64,000 nucleotides of DNA from Crocinitomicaceae bacterium (GTDB taxonomy: Bacteria > Bacteroidota > Bacteroidia > Flavobacteriales_D > Crocinitomicaceae), in NCBI GenBank assembly GCA_024643725.1, contig JAHEMJ010000014.1:186001-250000 (forward strand), given 5' to 3'. A model generated the notes under the pieces. That model saw only the letters and a list, made by a program, of their open reading frames with translations, made no database searches and was not told the DNA's origin. The position numbers were made by a program, and so were the translations under genes. Of the stretch, positions 45,417 through 53,614 are shown piece after piece. The stretch's first letter is position 1, and each line of letters opens with the position of its first letter.

Positions 45417-45432
45417 TGTTTCACGTGAAACA
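45417..45432. other. parS site 2
   Basis: A second perfect TGTTTCACGTGAAACA, in the ybeY-mnmG gap and ending seven bases before the mnmG ATG. Its centre is 33 bp (about three helical turns) from that of site 1, so ParB dimers would sit on the same DNA face. Confidence 0.9.
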
Positions 45433-45439
45433 AATCCCT

Positions 45440-47311
45440 ATGTTAGAAAATTACGATGTTATTGTTGTGGGTGCGGGTCACGCTGGTTGTGAGGCCGCGA
45501 ATGCCGCTGCTAAAATGGGTAGTAAAGTGTTATTGGTCACAATGAACATGAATACGATTGCACAAATGAGTTGTAATCCAGCAATGGGAGGGGTGGCGAA
45601 AGGACAAATCGTAAGAGAAATTGACGCTTTAGGTGGTGGATCTGGAATTGTAAGTGATAAAAGCGCGATTCAGTTTCGTATGCTAAATATGTCAAAAGGA
45701 CCTGCAATGTGGTCTCCTAGGACACAGAATGACCGTATGATGTTTTCATGGGAATGGCGTATGTTGTTAGAGCGAAATCCAAATGTGGATTTTTGGCAGG
45801 ACATGTGTACTGGAATTCTTGTGGAAGAAAACAAGGTTGTTGGCATCCAAACATCCATGGATTTGGATATATGCGGTAAGGCGGTTGTTTTAACGAATGG
45901 TACTTTTTTGAACGGATTAATTCATTTGGGTGAAAAGCAATTTGGCGGAGGAAGAGCGGCAGAAAAAGCGGCGACAGGAATTACAGAGAATTTAATATCT
46001 CTTGGATTTGAAGCGGGAAGAATGAAAACAGGAACACCTCCACGTGTCGATGGACGCTCTTTGGATTATTCAAAAATGGAAATCCAACCAGGAGATGAGA
46101 ACCCATCTAAATTTAGTTATGCCGACACAACAGCATTAAGCAAACAAATACCTTGTTACATTACGTATACAAATGAGCGCACGCATGAATTATTGAGAAC
46201 TGGATTCGATCGTTCACCAATGTTTAATGGAGCAATTAAAAGTACAGGGCCAAGGTATTGTCCAAGCATTGAAGATAAAATAAATCGATTTGCTGATCGG
46301 GATAGACACCAAATTTTCGTGGAGCCTGAAGGGTGGGAAACGGTTGAGATTTATGTGAATGGATTTAGTACTTCGCTTCCGGAGGATGTTCAATTAGCTG
46401 CATTGAAAACAATACCAGGATTTGAAAACGTGAAAATGTTTAGACCAGGTTATGCGATTGAATACGATTATTTCCCCCCTACTCAATTAAAACACACCCT
46501 GGAAACAAAGCTGGTGGAAGGCCTTTATTTCGCTGGACAAATAAATGGAACAACGGGATATGAAGAAGCGGCTTGCCAGGGATTAATGGCGGGTATCAAC
46601 GCACACTTGAAAATTCAAGAAAAAGACCCGTTCATTTTGTCACGCAGTGATGCGTATATTGGTGTATTAATCGACGATTTAATAACAAAGGGTACTAATG
46701 AACCATATCGCATGTTTACCAGTCGAGCGGAATTCAGAATACTGTTGCGACAAGACAATGCAGATGAACGCTTAACTCCACTCGGATTTGAGATAGGGTT
46801 AGCCGAACAAGAACGATTCGAGAAAGTGCAGCATAAAATACAACAAACAAATTGGCTGAAAAAAGAACTTCGAACAATAGGGATTACTCCTGATCAAGCA
46901 AACCCTTTATTAGCAGAAAAGGAATCAACACCAATCAACCAACAAGTAAAAATAACCAGCTTGTTAACTCGTCCACATATCAATTTAACGGATTTGTTGA
47001 TGGTTTCAAGCGAGGCAAAAATGGCAGCAGAAAAGGCCGCGGAGTTTGATACGGATGTGCTTATTCAAACAGAGGTTCAATTAAAGTATGAAGGGTACAT
47101 TGATCGTGAACAAGAACAAGCTCAAAAATTGGCGCGATTGGAAGATTTAATCATTCCGGAACACATCGATTATTCCTTGATAAAAAGTATTTCACTAGAA
47201 GCGAAGGAAAAACTCCGTAAAATAAAACCGCGTACCATTGGACAAGCTTCTAGGGTTTCTGGTGTCTCTCCGAGCGATGTTTCTGTCCTTTTGATCCATT
47301 TAGGGCGTTAA
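45440..47311 (+). CDS. mnmG: tRNA uridine-5-carboxymethylaminomethyl modification enzyme
   Basis: A 623-residue FAD enzyme (GidA) that with MnmE installs the cmnm5 group on wobble U34 of several tRNAs. The FAD motif [12 protein letters not shown] starts at about residue 9. [21 protein letters not shown] near residue 47 and [10 protein letters not shown] near residue 194 are the two family signatures. The frame is open upstream to 45383, but that extension (containing FHVKQ twice) is just parS sequence read in frame; the ATG at 45440 gives normal length and a standard N-terminus. mnmG is origin-proximal in many bacteria. Confidence 0.96.
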   Translation: MLENYDVIVVGAGHAGCEAANAAAKMGSKVLLVTMNMNTIAQMSCNPAMGGVAKGQIVREIDALGGGSGIVSDKSAIQFRMLNMSKGPAMWSPRTQNDRMMFSWEWRMLLERNPNVDFWQDMCTGILVEENKVVGIQTSMDLDICGKAVVLTNGTFLNGLIHLGEKQFGGGRAAEKAATGITENLISLGFEAGRMKTGTPPRVDGRSLDYSKMEIQPGDENPSKFSYADTTALSKQIPCYITYTNERTHELLRTGFDRSPMFNGAIKSTGPRYCPSIEDKINRFADRDRHQIFVEPEGWETVEIYVNGFSTSLPEDVQLAALKTIPGFENVKMFRPGYAIEYDYFPPTQLKHTLETKLVEGLYFAGQINGTTGYEEAACQGLMAGINAHLKIQEKDPFILSRSDAYIGVLIDDLITKGTNEPYRMFTSRAEFRILLRQDNADERLTPLGFEIGLAEQERFEKVQHKIQQTNWLKKELRTIGITPDQANPLLAEKESTPINQQVKITSLLTRPHINLTDLLMVSSEAKMAAEKAAEFDTDVLIQTEVQLKYEGYIDREQEQAQKLARLEDLIIPEHIDYSLIKSISLEAKEKLRKIKPRTIGQASRVSGVSPSDVSVLLIHLGR

Positions 47312-47315
47312 AAAT

Positions 47316-47343
47316 GCATTTTAAGCGCTTTTAATGCGTTTTT
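47316..47343 (+). terminator. Possible imperfect terminator of mnmG
   Basis: Inverted repeat GCATT ... AATGC around an AAGCGCTT centre, with mismatches, followed by GTTTTT. It starts five bases after the mnmG stop. Confidence 0.4.
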
Positions 47344-47478
47344 AACCCTGCAAATAAGCGAACACCAACATGTGTGAGCGTTTGTTTCTTAAACCCCCAT
47401 TTCTGAGAGCCGTTTTTTGTCCGTTTTTCGATTTTCGATCAGTTTTTCGCTTGCGATTACATGATGGTGATATTTCGT

Positions 47479-47486
47479 TACATTTG
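47479..47486 (+). promoter_or_regulatory. -7 promoter element TACATTTG
   Basis: Perfect TAnnTTTG match 14 bases before the ATG of the D-2-hydroxyacid dehydrogenase gene. Confidence 0.55.
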
Positions 47487-47500
47487 ACAAAACATCTCCG

Positions 47501-48448
47501 ATGCTTCGAAAAGTTTATTTTATTGACACAGTACATGAGGTACTAGCTGAAAGATTATCAAAATTCGGTTTTCAGTGCATTGATGCAACCAATGTTCCGT
47601 TAGACGAAATGATCTCTTATGTTAAGGATGCTTTTGGCTTGGTCATTCGATCAAAATTCACACTAAACGAAGAAAATATCACCCAACTAACTGATTTACA
47701 GTTTGTTGCAAGGTCTGGTTCTGGTTTGGAAAACATCGACGTGAATTATTGTGCGTCAAAGGGGATTCAATTATTTAATTCCCCTGAAGGAAACAGAAAT
47801 GCTGTTGCGGAGCAAGCGCTAGGTATGTTGTTATCCTTATTAAACAAGATTCCTAAAGCAAATGCAGAAATAAGAAATGGTGTATGGGACCGTGAAGGAA
47901 ACAGAGGCGAGGAATTAGATGGAAAAACAATCGGCATCATTGGTTTTGGTCATAATGGTGGGGCATTTGCACGTAAACTTCGCGGATTTGAAGTAAAAGT
48001 TATGGCCTATGATCGATACAAACAGGGATTTGGAGATCATTTTGTTCAAGAATGTACCCTAGAAGCCATACAAGAACAAGCTGATATCATCAGTTTTCAT
48101 ATTCCACAAAATGAAGAAACCATTCACTTTTTGAATGAATCTTTCATTCAAAATTGTAGCAAACCGTTTTATTTGTTGAATTTATCCAGAGGAAGAATTG
48201 TCCAAACATCAGCCCTTGTAAAAGCCTTGAAGGAAGGAAAAATTAAAGGTGCGTGCTTGGATGTTTTGGAATACGAAAAGACGAGTTTTGAATCCTTTTT
48301 TGACGGTGAACTCCCCGAGGATTTTAGTTATTTAATGCGGGCAACGAATGTGCTGTTATCACCACATGTTGGCGGGTGGACAAAGGAAAGTTACTTCAAA
48401 TTAAGCAATGTTTTGGCGGATAAAATCATCGACTTTTATTCGGTTTAA
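47501..48448 (+). CDS. D-isomer-specific 2-hydroxyacid dehydrogenase (SerA-like)
   Basis: A 315-residue NAD-dependent dehydrogenase. The Rossmann motif IGIIGFGHNGGAFARKL is at about residue 146, catalytic Arg is in LLNLSRGRI (about residue 230), Glu in VLEYEK, and the catalytic His in LSPHVGGWT (about residue 287). There is no ACT regulatory domain, so it is a short phosphoglycerate-dehydrogenase-like form. 3-Phosphoglycerate oxidation for serine synthesis is the most common role, but related enzymes use other 2-hydroxyacids. No serine-pathway gene is adjacent. Confidence 0.85.
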   Translation: MLRKVYFIDTVHEVLAERLSKFGFQCIDATNVPLDEMISYVKDAFGLVIRSKFTLNEENITQLTDLQFVARSGSGLENIDVNYCASKGIQLFNSPEGNRNAVAEQALGMLLSLLNKIPKANAEIRNGVWDREGNRGEELDGKTIGIIGFGHNGGAFARKLRGFEVKVMAYDRYKQGFGDHFVQECTLEAIQEQADIISFHIPQNEETIHFLNESFIQNCSKPFYLLNLSRGRIVQTSALVKALKEGKIKGACLDVLEYEKTSFESFFDGELPEDFSYLMRATNVLLSPHVGGWTKESYFKLSNVLADKIIDFYSV

Positions 48449-48454
48449 ACAACG

Positions 48455-48832
48455 TTAGTCAGACCATTCATCTAAAAATTTATCTAATTCCCTCCTGTCT
48501 TTTTTTGTGGGTTTTCCGTCTGTTTCTCGATATCCTTTTTGAGCAAGCTGGTATTCTTTTAACTTCTCCATTTCTTCCGGTTTTGTAATGTCCTCTAGAA
48601 ATTGAGAGACGAGAGGCGCTCCAACCCTTTTGTCTAAAAAGCCAAGTATTTTATATTCGAAAACAGCACTGTGTTTTTGTATTCCGATGATATCGTTTAG
48701 GCGGATTTCACGGGATGGTTTAATCTCTATTCCATTCAATTTTACCTTTCCCTTAGAAATTAACTCGCTTGCTTGAGAACGGGTTTTAGCCAGTCTGACG
48801 CACCACAAATATTTATCAACGCGGATTTTCAT
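48455..48832 (-). CDS. S4-domain RNA-binding protein (Hsp15/HslR-like)
   Basis: A 125-residue basic protein with an N-terminal S4 fold: RVDKYLWCVRLAKTRSQASELI and KGKVKLNGIEIKPS are the diagnostic strands and turn. The C-terminal tail is rich in Lys, Asp and Glu. Hsp15 in E. coli rescues stalled 50S subunits carrying nascent chains; whether this protein does the same is not known. It overlaps the MmcQ/YjbR gene by 17 bases, so the two are translated from one message. Confidence 0.85.
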   Translation of the reverse strand: MKIRVDKYLWCVRLAKTRSQASELISKGKVKLNGIEIKPSREIRLNDIIGIQKHSAVFEYKILGFLDKRVGAPLVSQFLEDITKPEEMEKLKEYQLAQKGYRETDGKPTKKDRRELDKFLDEWSD

Positions 48833-49166
48833 CTCGAACTTTTTTCGGAAGACTATTGTAAACTAAATCATAGGAATGATCTACAAGTTCTAGTAATAAT
48901 GAATCATCGACATCTTCAAACAACCGAACGGTGTTCCAGTGTTTTTTATTCATATGATATCCGGCTTGTACGGCGTGATAACGTTCTCGTAATTCAATGG
49001 CTCTTTCTGGATCACATTTCAAATTTACACCATCAAAAGACTCAACATCCATTAAGGCAAATAGTTTACCAAAAACCTTGAAAACGAGTGTGTTTTGATC
49101 AAAAGGGAACCCTTCGCTTACCCCCTTTTTTTGAAGACAATAGCTTCTTAATTCCTCCAAAAACAT
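48816..49166 (-). CDS. MmcQ/YjbR family protein
   Basis: A 116-residue protein of the CyaY-like MmcQ/YjbR fold, possibly a double-wing DNA-binding protein. Family blocks are GVSEGFPFDQNTLVFKVFGK near the N-terminus, GVNLKCDPERA in the middle and GYHMNKKHWNTV near residue 70. Function is not established. It is the first gene of a two-gene unit with the S4 protein and begins nine bases after the desaturase stop, so read-through from the desaturase is possible. Confidence 0.85.
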   Translation of the reverse strand: MFLEELRSYCLQKKGVSEGFPFDQNTLVFKVFGKLFALMDVESFDGVNLKCDPERAIELRERYHAVQAGYHMNKKHWNTVRLFEDVDDSLLLELVDHSYDLVYNSLPKKVRDENPR

Positions 49167-49175
49167 GGGGTGTTC

Positions 49176-50285
49176 TTAGTGAATAGCTGGCGCTTGATCG
49201 TAATGACCAAGGTTGTAAAGCATTTTTGTATGATCAGCCAATGCCCCAACAAATGTTTTATATGAATAGTAGGGCAAGTTAAACTCCTCTGCTGTAGATT
49301 TTACAATTTCCGCAAGTTTACTGTAGTGGATGTGGCAAATATTCGGAAACAAATGGTGCTCCACCTGGAAATTTAATCCTCCAACATACCAGGAAAACCA
49401 TTTTGATTTTGGTGCAAAATCAGCTGTGTTGTAAAGTTGATTAACAGCCCAGTCCGCCTCAATGTTTCCTGATGCATCTGGCATAGGGAAGTTCGATGTT
49501 GGCACAACGTGTGCTGGTTGGAAAATAATAGAAAGAATAAATCCAGCGATGAAATGCATGGTCACGAACCCCGATAACGTAAGCACCCAACTAGCAGGGC
49601 TTAACATGAAAGGACAAACGATAAATAACCCAACGTAGATGATTTTGAAAAGAATGATAAAACTCATGTGGCGGGCGTATGTTGTGCCTTGGGTTTTAAT
49701 TAAGTCTTTCTCTTTGTAGCGTTTAGCTTGTTTGAAATCCTTGGTTGAAAACCACATCATGGTCATCATGCCATAGAAAAACCAAGCATATAAGTGCTGG
49801 AATTTATGCGCTGCATAACGTTTTTTGTGTGGAGTAAAACGAAGTAAAAATGCTGGTGGATCGATGTCTTCGTCCAAATGTGTAACGTTCGTGAAGGTGT
49901 GATGTAAAACGTTGTGTTGAATCTTCCAATTCACAGCGCTTCCTCCTAGTAATATCAAAACGTTTCCAATCGCTTTGTTAATCGTTTCGTTTCGTGAATA
50001 AGCACTATGGTTGGCGTCATGCATAATAGACAATCCACACCCAGCCATTCCAACACCCATGAGCACCCAACAAAGGAAATAAACCCAAGAATCCAATCCA
50101 TCAACAAACAGAAAACCAAAAGGAACTAAATAAATTCCAAGCATGGCAATAGTTTTAATCACCATAGCGGCATTCGCATGGCGAGAGATGTTGTTTTCCT
50201 TAAAGTAATTGTTTACCCTTGACCTCAGTGTTTTGTAAAACTCTGTATTGGTGTCCTTTGAAAAAGAAACAGTTTGATGGTTCAT
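49176..50285 (-). CDS. Membrane fatty acid desaturase
   Basis: A 369-residue di-iron membrane desaturase of the acyl-CoA/acyl-lipid type. Three His boxes are clear: HDANH (about residue 85), HNVLHH (about residue 122) and QVEHH (about residue 308), separated by four or more membrane segments. It introduces a cis double bond into membrane fatty acids; the position is not predictable, although the third box QxxHH is found in front-end (delta-6-like) desaturases as well as others. No cytochrome b5 domain is fused. Confidence 0.9.
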   Translation of the reverse strand: MNHQTVSFSKDTNTEFYKTLRSRVNNYFKENNISRHANAAMVIKTIAMLGIYLVPFGFLFVDGLDSWVYFLCWVLMGVGMAGCGLSIMHDANHSAYSRNETINKAIGNVLILLGGSAVNWKIQHNVLHHTFTNVTHLDEDIDPPAFLLRFTPHKKRYAAHKFQHLYAWFFYGMMTMMWFSTKDFKQAKRYKEKDLIKTQGTTYARHMSFIILFKIIYVGLFIVCPFMLSPASWVLTLSGFVTMHFIAGFILSIIFQPAHVVPTSNFPMPDASGNIEADWAVNQLYNTADFAPKSKWFSWYVGGLNFQVEHHLFPNICHIHYSKLAEIVKSTAEEFNLPYYSYKTFVGALADHTKMLYNLGHYDQAPAIH

Positions 50286-50302
50286 GCTTTTGGTTTAATG
50301 TA

Positions 50303-50310
50303 CAAATTTA
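50303..50310 (-). promoter_or_regulatory. -7 promoter element TAAATTTG before the desaturase gene
   Basis: Perfect TAnnTTTG match on the minus strand, 17 bases before the ATG. Confidence 0.55.
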
Positions 50311-50349
50311 GTGATAAAGTGTCTACGGAACACTTATTTCATCGGAGAA

Positions 50350-52194
50350 TTAAATTAGTCCCTGTAAAGAACAGAATTTATAGTAATGGGATTTCGCGGC
50401 AATAAGGTCGTCGTGATTGCCTTTTTCAACGATTTCTCCTTTTGATAAAACCACAATTTCATCAGCGTTTTTAATCGTGCTTAATCGGTGGGCAATCACA
50501 AATGACGTTCTGCCTTCCATCAATGTTTCAAGTGCGTCTTGTACCAGTTTTTCTGATTCCGTATCGAGCGCAGAAGTCGCTTCATCCAGAATCAAAATCG
50601 CTGGATCTTTATATACTGCTCGGGCTATGTTTAATCGTTGCTTTTGTCCTCCAGATAATTTATTTCCTCGTTCACCAATAATGGTGTCATATCCTTGTTC
50701 TAATTCCGTGATGAATCCATGTGCATTCGCTACTTTCGCCGCATACAGTACTTTTTCCATGTTTGGGTTTTCGTCCCCGAACGCGATGTTTTCGGTAACC
50801 GTCACATTGAACAAAATTGATTCTTGGGAAACAATCCCGGTTAAACCCCTTAAGTCATGAATTTTCAAATCTCTAATGTCGTGTCCATCAATTTGAATGC
50901 TTCCGCTTTCCACGTCATAAAAACGAGACAGCAGGTCCATTAAGGTCGATTTTCCACTTCCTGATTCACCCACAATGGCAACCGCAGAGCCTTTTTTTAC
51001 CTCCCAACTCAAGTCTTTGATAATTGGCTCATTTTGGTACTTGAAACCAACACGATCAAATACAATTGCATGCTGGAAAGTTGTGATGGATTCTGCGTTT
51101 TCTTTTTCTAAAATTTTCTCATCGCTGTGTAAAATTTCATTGATGCGATCTAGAGAAACCTTGCCCTTGTTGATGACCGCAACACCACTTGAAACCGCTT
51201 GAATGGGACGAAGTAACTGCGAAAAAACCACGATGAACGTGATGAATAATTCTCCTGTCAATGCGTGTCCACCTTGGTCACCATCGAGTATTTGTTTTCC
51301 CCCGAACCAAACCAAACACATCATTACACCCGCACCAATGGTTTCATTCAACAAGGAGGAGACATCTTTTTTTCGGATGGTTTTTGTTGTTAATTTTTGG
51401 TGTCTTAAATTAAGTCCTTGAAATACGCCGGACATAAAATGTAATGCATTGAAGGATTTTATAATACGAACACCACTTAAACTTTCGTCAAAGGACGAAG
51501 TTAATAAGCCCAACTGTTCTTGCCCTTGTTTGGCTGTTCGTTTTAAACTCTTTCCAACTGTGGAGATAACAAAAGCGGAAATAGGCAAAAGAAAAAAGGA
51601 GACAACGGTAAGCTCTGCACTAATGAATAAGAGGGTTCCAACGTGTATCATAATGGAGATTGGGTCGCGAAAGACCAATTCTAATGTACAAACCACGGCG
51701 TTTTCTACTTCCCCAACATCATGTCCCATTCGGGTTAATAAATCCCCTTTTCTTTCGTTGGCATGAAATCCAAGCGGTAATTTAATGGCTTTATCGTACA
51801 GTTGATTCCGAATGTCCCTCACCACTCTTGCGCGCAATTCTGATTGAAACCAAACAGCGAAATAACGGGAGAGATTCTTGAAGAAGAAAGCGCCAAAAAC
51901 CATGAAACAGACCGTGATTAATGCGCGTTTTGGATCTGAAACAACCATGTGGTGCATTTCGTAATTGTAAAGGTCTACCCAATGAGACGCTAGGTCTTTC
52001 AAATGACCAGAGTAATGTGGTGCCTTCACCACTGTTTTTAATTCTTTTGAGCTGAAAATCAATTGTAGAAAAGGAATAAACAACACCAAAGAAAGCAAGT
52101 TGAAAACCGTAAACAAGAGGTTTCCGATGATTGTTAGTAGCGCTAATAAGCGGTATTTAAAGGCAAAGCCAAAAATTTCCCAAAAGGTTTTCAT
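50350..52194 (-). CDS. ABC transporter, fused permease/ATPase (MsbA-like)
   Basis: A 614-residue half-transporter that would work as a homodimer. The N-terminal 350 residues form a six-helix ABC exporter domain with a long first periplasmic loop (GHLKDLASHWVD region). The ATPase domain has Walker A GESGSGKSTL (about residue 406), signature LSGGQKQR, Walker B ILILDEATSALD and switch His in VIAHRLST. Lipid A flippase MsbA is the closest familiar relative, but drug and peptide exporters share the design. The promoter is unusually well defined and predicts a leaderless message. Confidence 0.88.
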   Translation of the reverse strand: MKTFWEIFGFAFKYRLLALLTIIGNLLFTVFNLLSLVLFIPFLQLIFSSKELKTVVKAPHYSGHLKDLASHWVDLYNYEMHHMVVSDPKRALITVCFMVFGAFFFKNLSRYFAVWFQSELRARVVRDIRNQLYDKAIKLPLGFHANERKGDLLTRMGHDVGEVENAVVCTLELVFRDPISIMIHVGTLLFISAELTVVSFFLLPISAFVISTVGKSLKRTAKQGQEQLGLLTSSFDESLSGVRIIKSFNALHFMSGVFQGLNLRHQKLTTKTIRKKDVSSLLNETIGAGVMMCLVWFGGKQILDGDQGGHALTGELFITFIVVFSQLLRPIQAVSSGVAVINKGKVSLDRINEILHSDEKILEKENAESITTFQHAIVFDRVGFKYQNEPIIKDLSWEVKKGSAVAIVGESGSGKSTLMDLLSRFYDVESGSIQIDGHDIRDLKIHDLRGLTGIVSQESILFNVTVTENIAFGDENPNMEKVLYAAKVANAHGFITELEQGYDTIIGERGNKLSGGQKQRLNIARAVYKDPAILILDEATSALDTESEKLVQDALETLMEGRTSFVIAHRLSTIKNADEIVVLSKGEIVEKGNHDDLIAAKSHYYKFCSLQGLI

Positions 52195-52198
52195 GGAA

Positions 52199-52227
52199 CA
52201 AAGATACGGATTCCTTCGCTATGCCAA
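52199..52227 (-). promoter_or_regulatory. Promoter TTG-N18-TATCTTTG, probable leaderless start
   Basis: On the minus strand, TTG at 52225-52227 and TATCTTTG at 52199-52206 are 18 bases apart, and the -7 box ends four bases before the ATG of the MsbA-like gene. Confidence 0.75.
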
Positions 52228-52257
52228 CCCGGGGCATTTCTTCCTTGATTATTTGAT

Positions 52258-52265
52258 TAATTTTG
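52258..52265 (+). promoter_or_regulatory. -7 promoter element TAATTTTG
   Basis: Perfect TAnnTTTG match 18 bases before the glycosyltransferase ATG at 52284; it supports that start over the upstream TTG at 52263. Confidence 0.5.
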
Positions 52266-52283
52266 TCGTCTCACACGTGTTAC

Positions 52284-53258
52284 ATGAACGCAACAACCCC
52301 AAGTATTTCGATTGTTATTCCGAATTATAACGGAGTTGAATTGCTTCCAAAAACAATTGAAAGCGCACTTAAAGCACTTACAACAAGTGGCATCACAGAC
52401 TATGAAATCATTGTTTCGGACGATGCCTCAACGGATGGTTCACTTGTTTTGCTTGAACAAGAATTCCCAGAGGTGGTATTAGTCAAAAGTGAACGCAACA
52501 CGGGATTTTCTGGAAACGCGAATCGGGGAATTCAACGAAGTTCAAAGGAATTAATTTGTCTTCTTAATTCAGATGTTCATTTAGGTACAGCTTACTTTAC
52601 TGCCCAAACACCCTTGTTTGATTCTGAAGAAACCTTTGGAGTAATGGGACTCATTCAAGAACAAGGAACGTTTGCTTTACAAGACGGAGCGAAACTCCCA
52701 AGTATCAGCAGGTGGAAAATTGAAAGCAACAAAAATGAATTTTCGAATGCTCGGATTCCAACCTTGTTTCTTTCTGGAGCAAATGCCTTGATTCGCTCTT
52801 CCTATTTGAAAGAAATAGGTGGATTCAATGAGCTGTTCAATCCATATTATGCCGAAGATGTGGATCTTGGAATCCGTGCCTGGCGACGGGGGTGGGTTTT
52901 GTGGTACCAACCAGAATCACATTGTTATCACGCGCAGTCGACCACCATCAACAAACTACCACCGCTTCATGTGCGAACAATCGCGAAGCGAAACAAACAT
53001 TTTTTACATTTTTTACATTTACCAAATGGATTTCATTGGGCCTATGTGTTGCAGGTATCGATCAAAGCCATTTTTCAATCCTTGTTTGGACAGCGTATTC
53101 ACCGAAAAGCTGTCAAACAATTTTATCAGGCCCTACCGGATTTAATCCATGAGCGCAGGAAATTTAATCGCGGTGAACAAAAATTCAACTTGATGGATCT
53201 TCAAAAACGGATGCACAAGATGGAGGAAAAGAGGCAAACTGCTGCAAATCCTTCTTAA
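52284..53258 (+). CDS. Glycosyltransferase family 2
   Basis: A 324-residue GT-A enzyme that moves a sugar from a nucleotide donor. SIVIPNYNG is at the N-terminus, the metal-binding acidic motifs are VSDDASTDGS and LLNSDVHLG, and YAEDVDLGIRAWRRGW near residue 195 is the acceptor-side ED motif. This pattern is typical of rhamnosyl- and galactofuranosyl-transferase-like GT2 enzymes. The C-terminus carries basic helices that may lie on the membrane. With the divergent MsbA-like exporter it may serve polysaccharide or lipid decoration, but the link is positional only. Confidence 0.87.
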   Translation: MNATTPSISIVIPNYNGVELLPKTIESALKALTTSGITDYEIIVSDDASTDGSLVLLEQEFPEVVLVKSERNTGFSGNANRGIQRSSKELICLLNSDVHLGTAYFTAQTPLFDSEETFGVMGLIQEQGTFALQDGAKLPSISRWKIESNKNEFSNARIPTLFLSGANALIRSSYLKEIGGFNELFNPYYAEDVDLGIRAWRRGWVLWYQPESHCYHAQSTTINKLPPLHVRTIAKRNKHFLHFLHLPNGFHWAYVLQVSIKAIFQSLFGQRIHRKAVKQFYQALPDLIHERRKFNRGEQKFNLMDLQKRMHKMEEKRQTAANPS

Positions 53259-53263
53259 ATTCC

Positions 53264-53271
53264 TAACTTTG
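53264..53271 (+). promoter_or_regulatory. -7 promoter element TAACTTTG, probable leaderless start
   Basis: Perfect TAnnTTTG match that ends four bases before the rbfA ATG at 53276. The -33 region is not clear and lies in the end of the glycosyltransferase gene. Confidence 0.55.
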
Positions 53272-53275
53272 AAGC

Positions 53276-53614
53276 ATGAGTTCAATTAGACAAAACAAAA
53301 TAGAAGCGGTCATTCAAGCTGAATTATCCACTTTTTTTCAACGAAATGCAAGTGAAATTTGCCTTGGCGCGATGGTCACAGTTACAGTCGTTCGGGTAAC
53401 TTCGGATTTATCCTTAGCTCGTTGTTTTTTGAGTGTTTTTGCTGGCCCAGAGAAAACTGTTGTGTTGGAAAACATCCGCGCAAATCAAGGTAAAATCAGG
53501 TATGAAGTGGGTAATCGTTTAAAAAACCTTCGTAAAATTCCAGACCTTGTTTTTCAAATTGACGACTCTCTTGATTACGCAATGAAAATCGATGAGTTAC
53601 TGAAAAAGAAGTGA
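53276..53614 (+). CDS. rbfA: 30S ribosome-binding factor A
   Basis: A 112-residue cold-shock-related assembly factor that binds immature 30S subunits. The KH-like fold segments TVTVVRVTSDLSLARCFLSVF and VGNRLKNLRKIPDLVFQIDDSLDY match the family, as does the length. It overlaps the permease gene by four bases (GTGA), and this rbfA-permease order recurs, as far as I recall, in Bacteroidota. A TAnnTTTG element lies four bases before its ATG. Confidence 0.92.
   Translation: MSSIRQNKIEAVIQAELSTFFQRNASEICLGAMVTVTVVRVTSDLSLARCFLSVFAGPEKTVVLENIRANQGKIRYEVGNRLKNLRKIPDLVFQIDDSLDYAMKIDELLKKK

Noticed and set aside
52268-52283. TCACACGTGTTACATG as a parS-like site
   Set aside because: The CACGTG centre is present but the flanks do not match TGTTTCACGTGAAACA.
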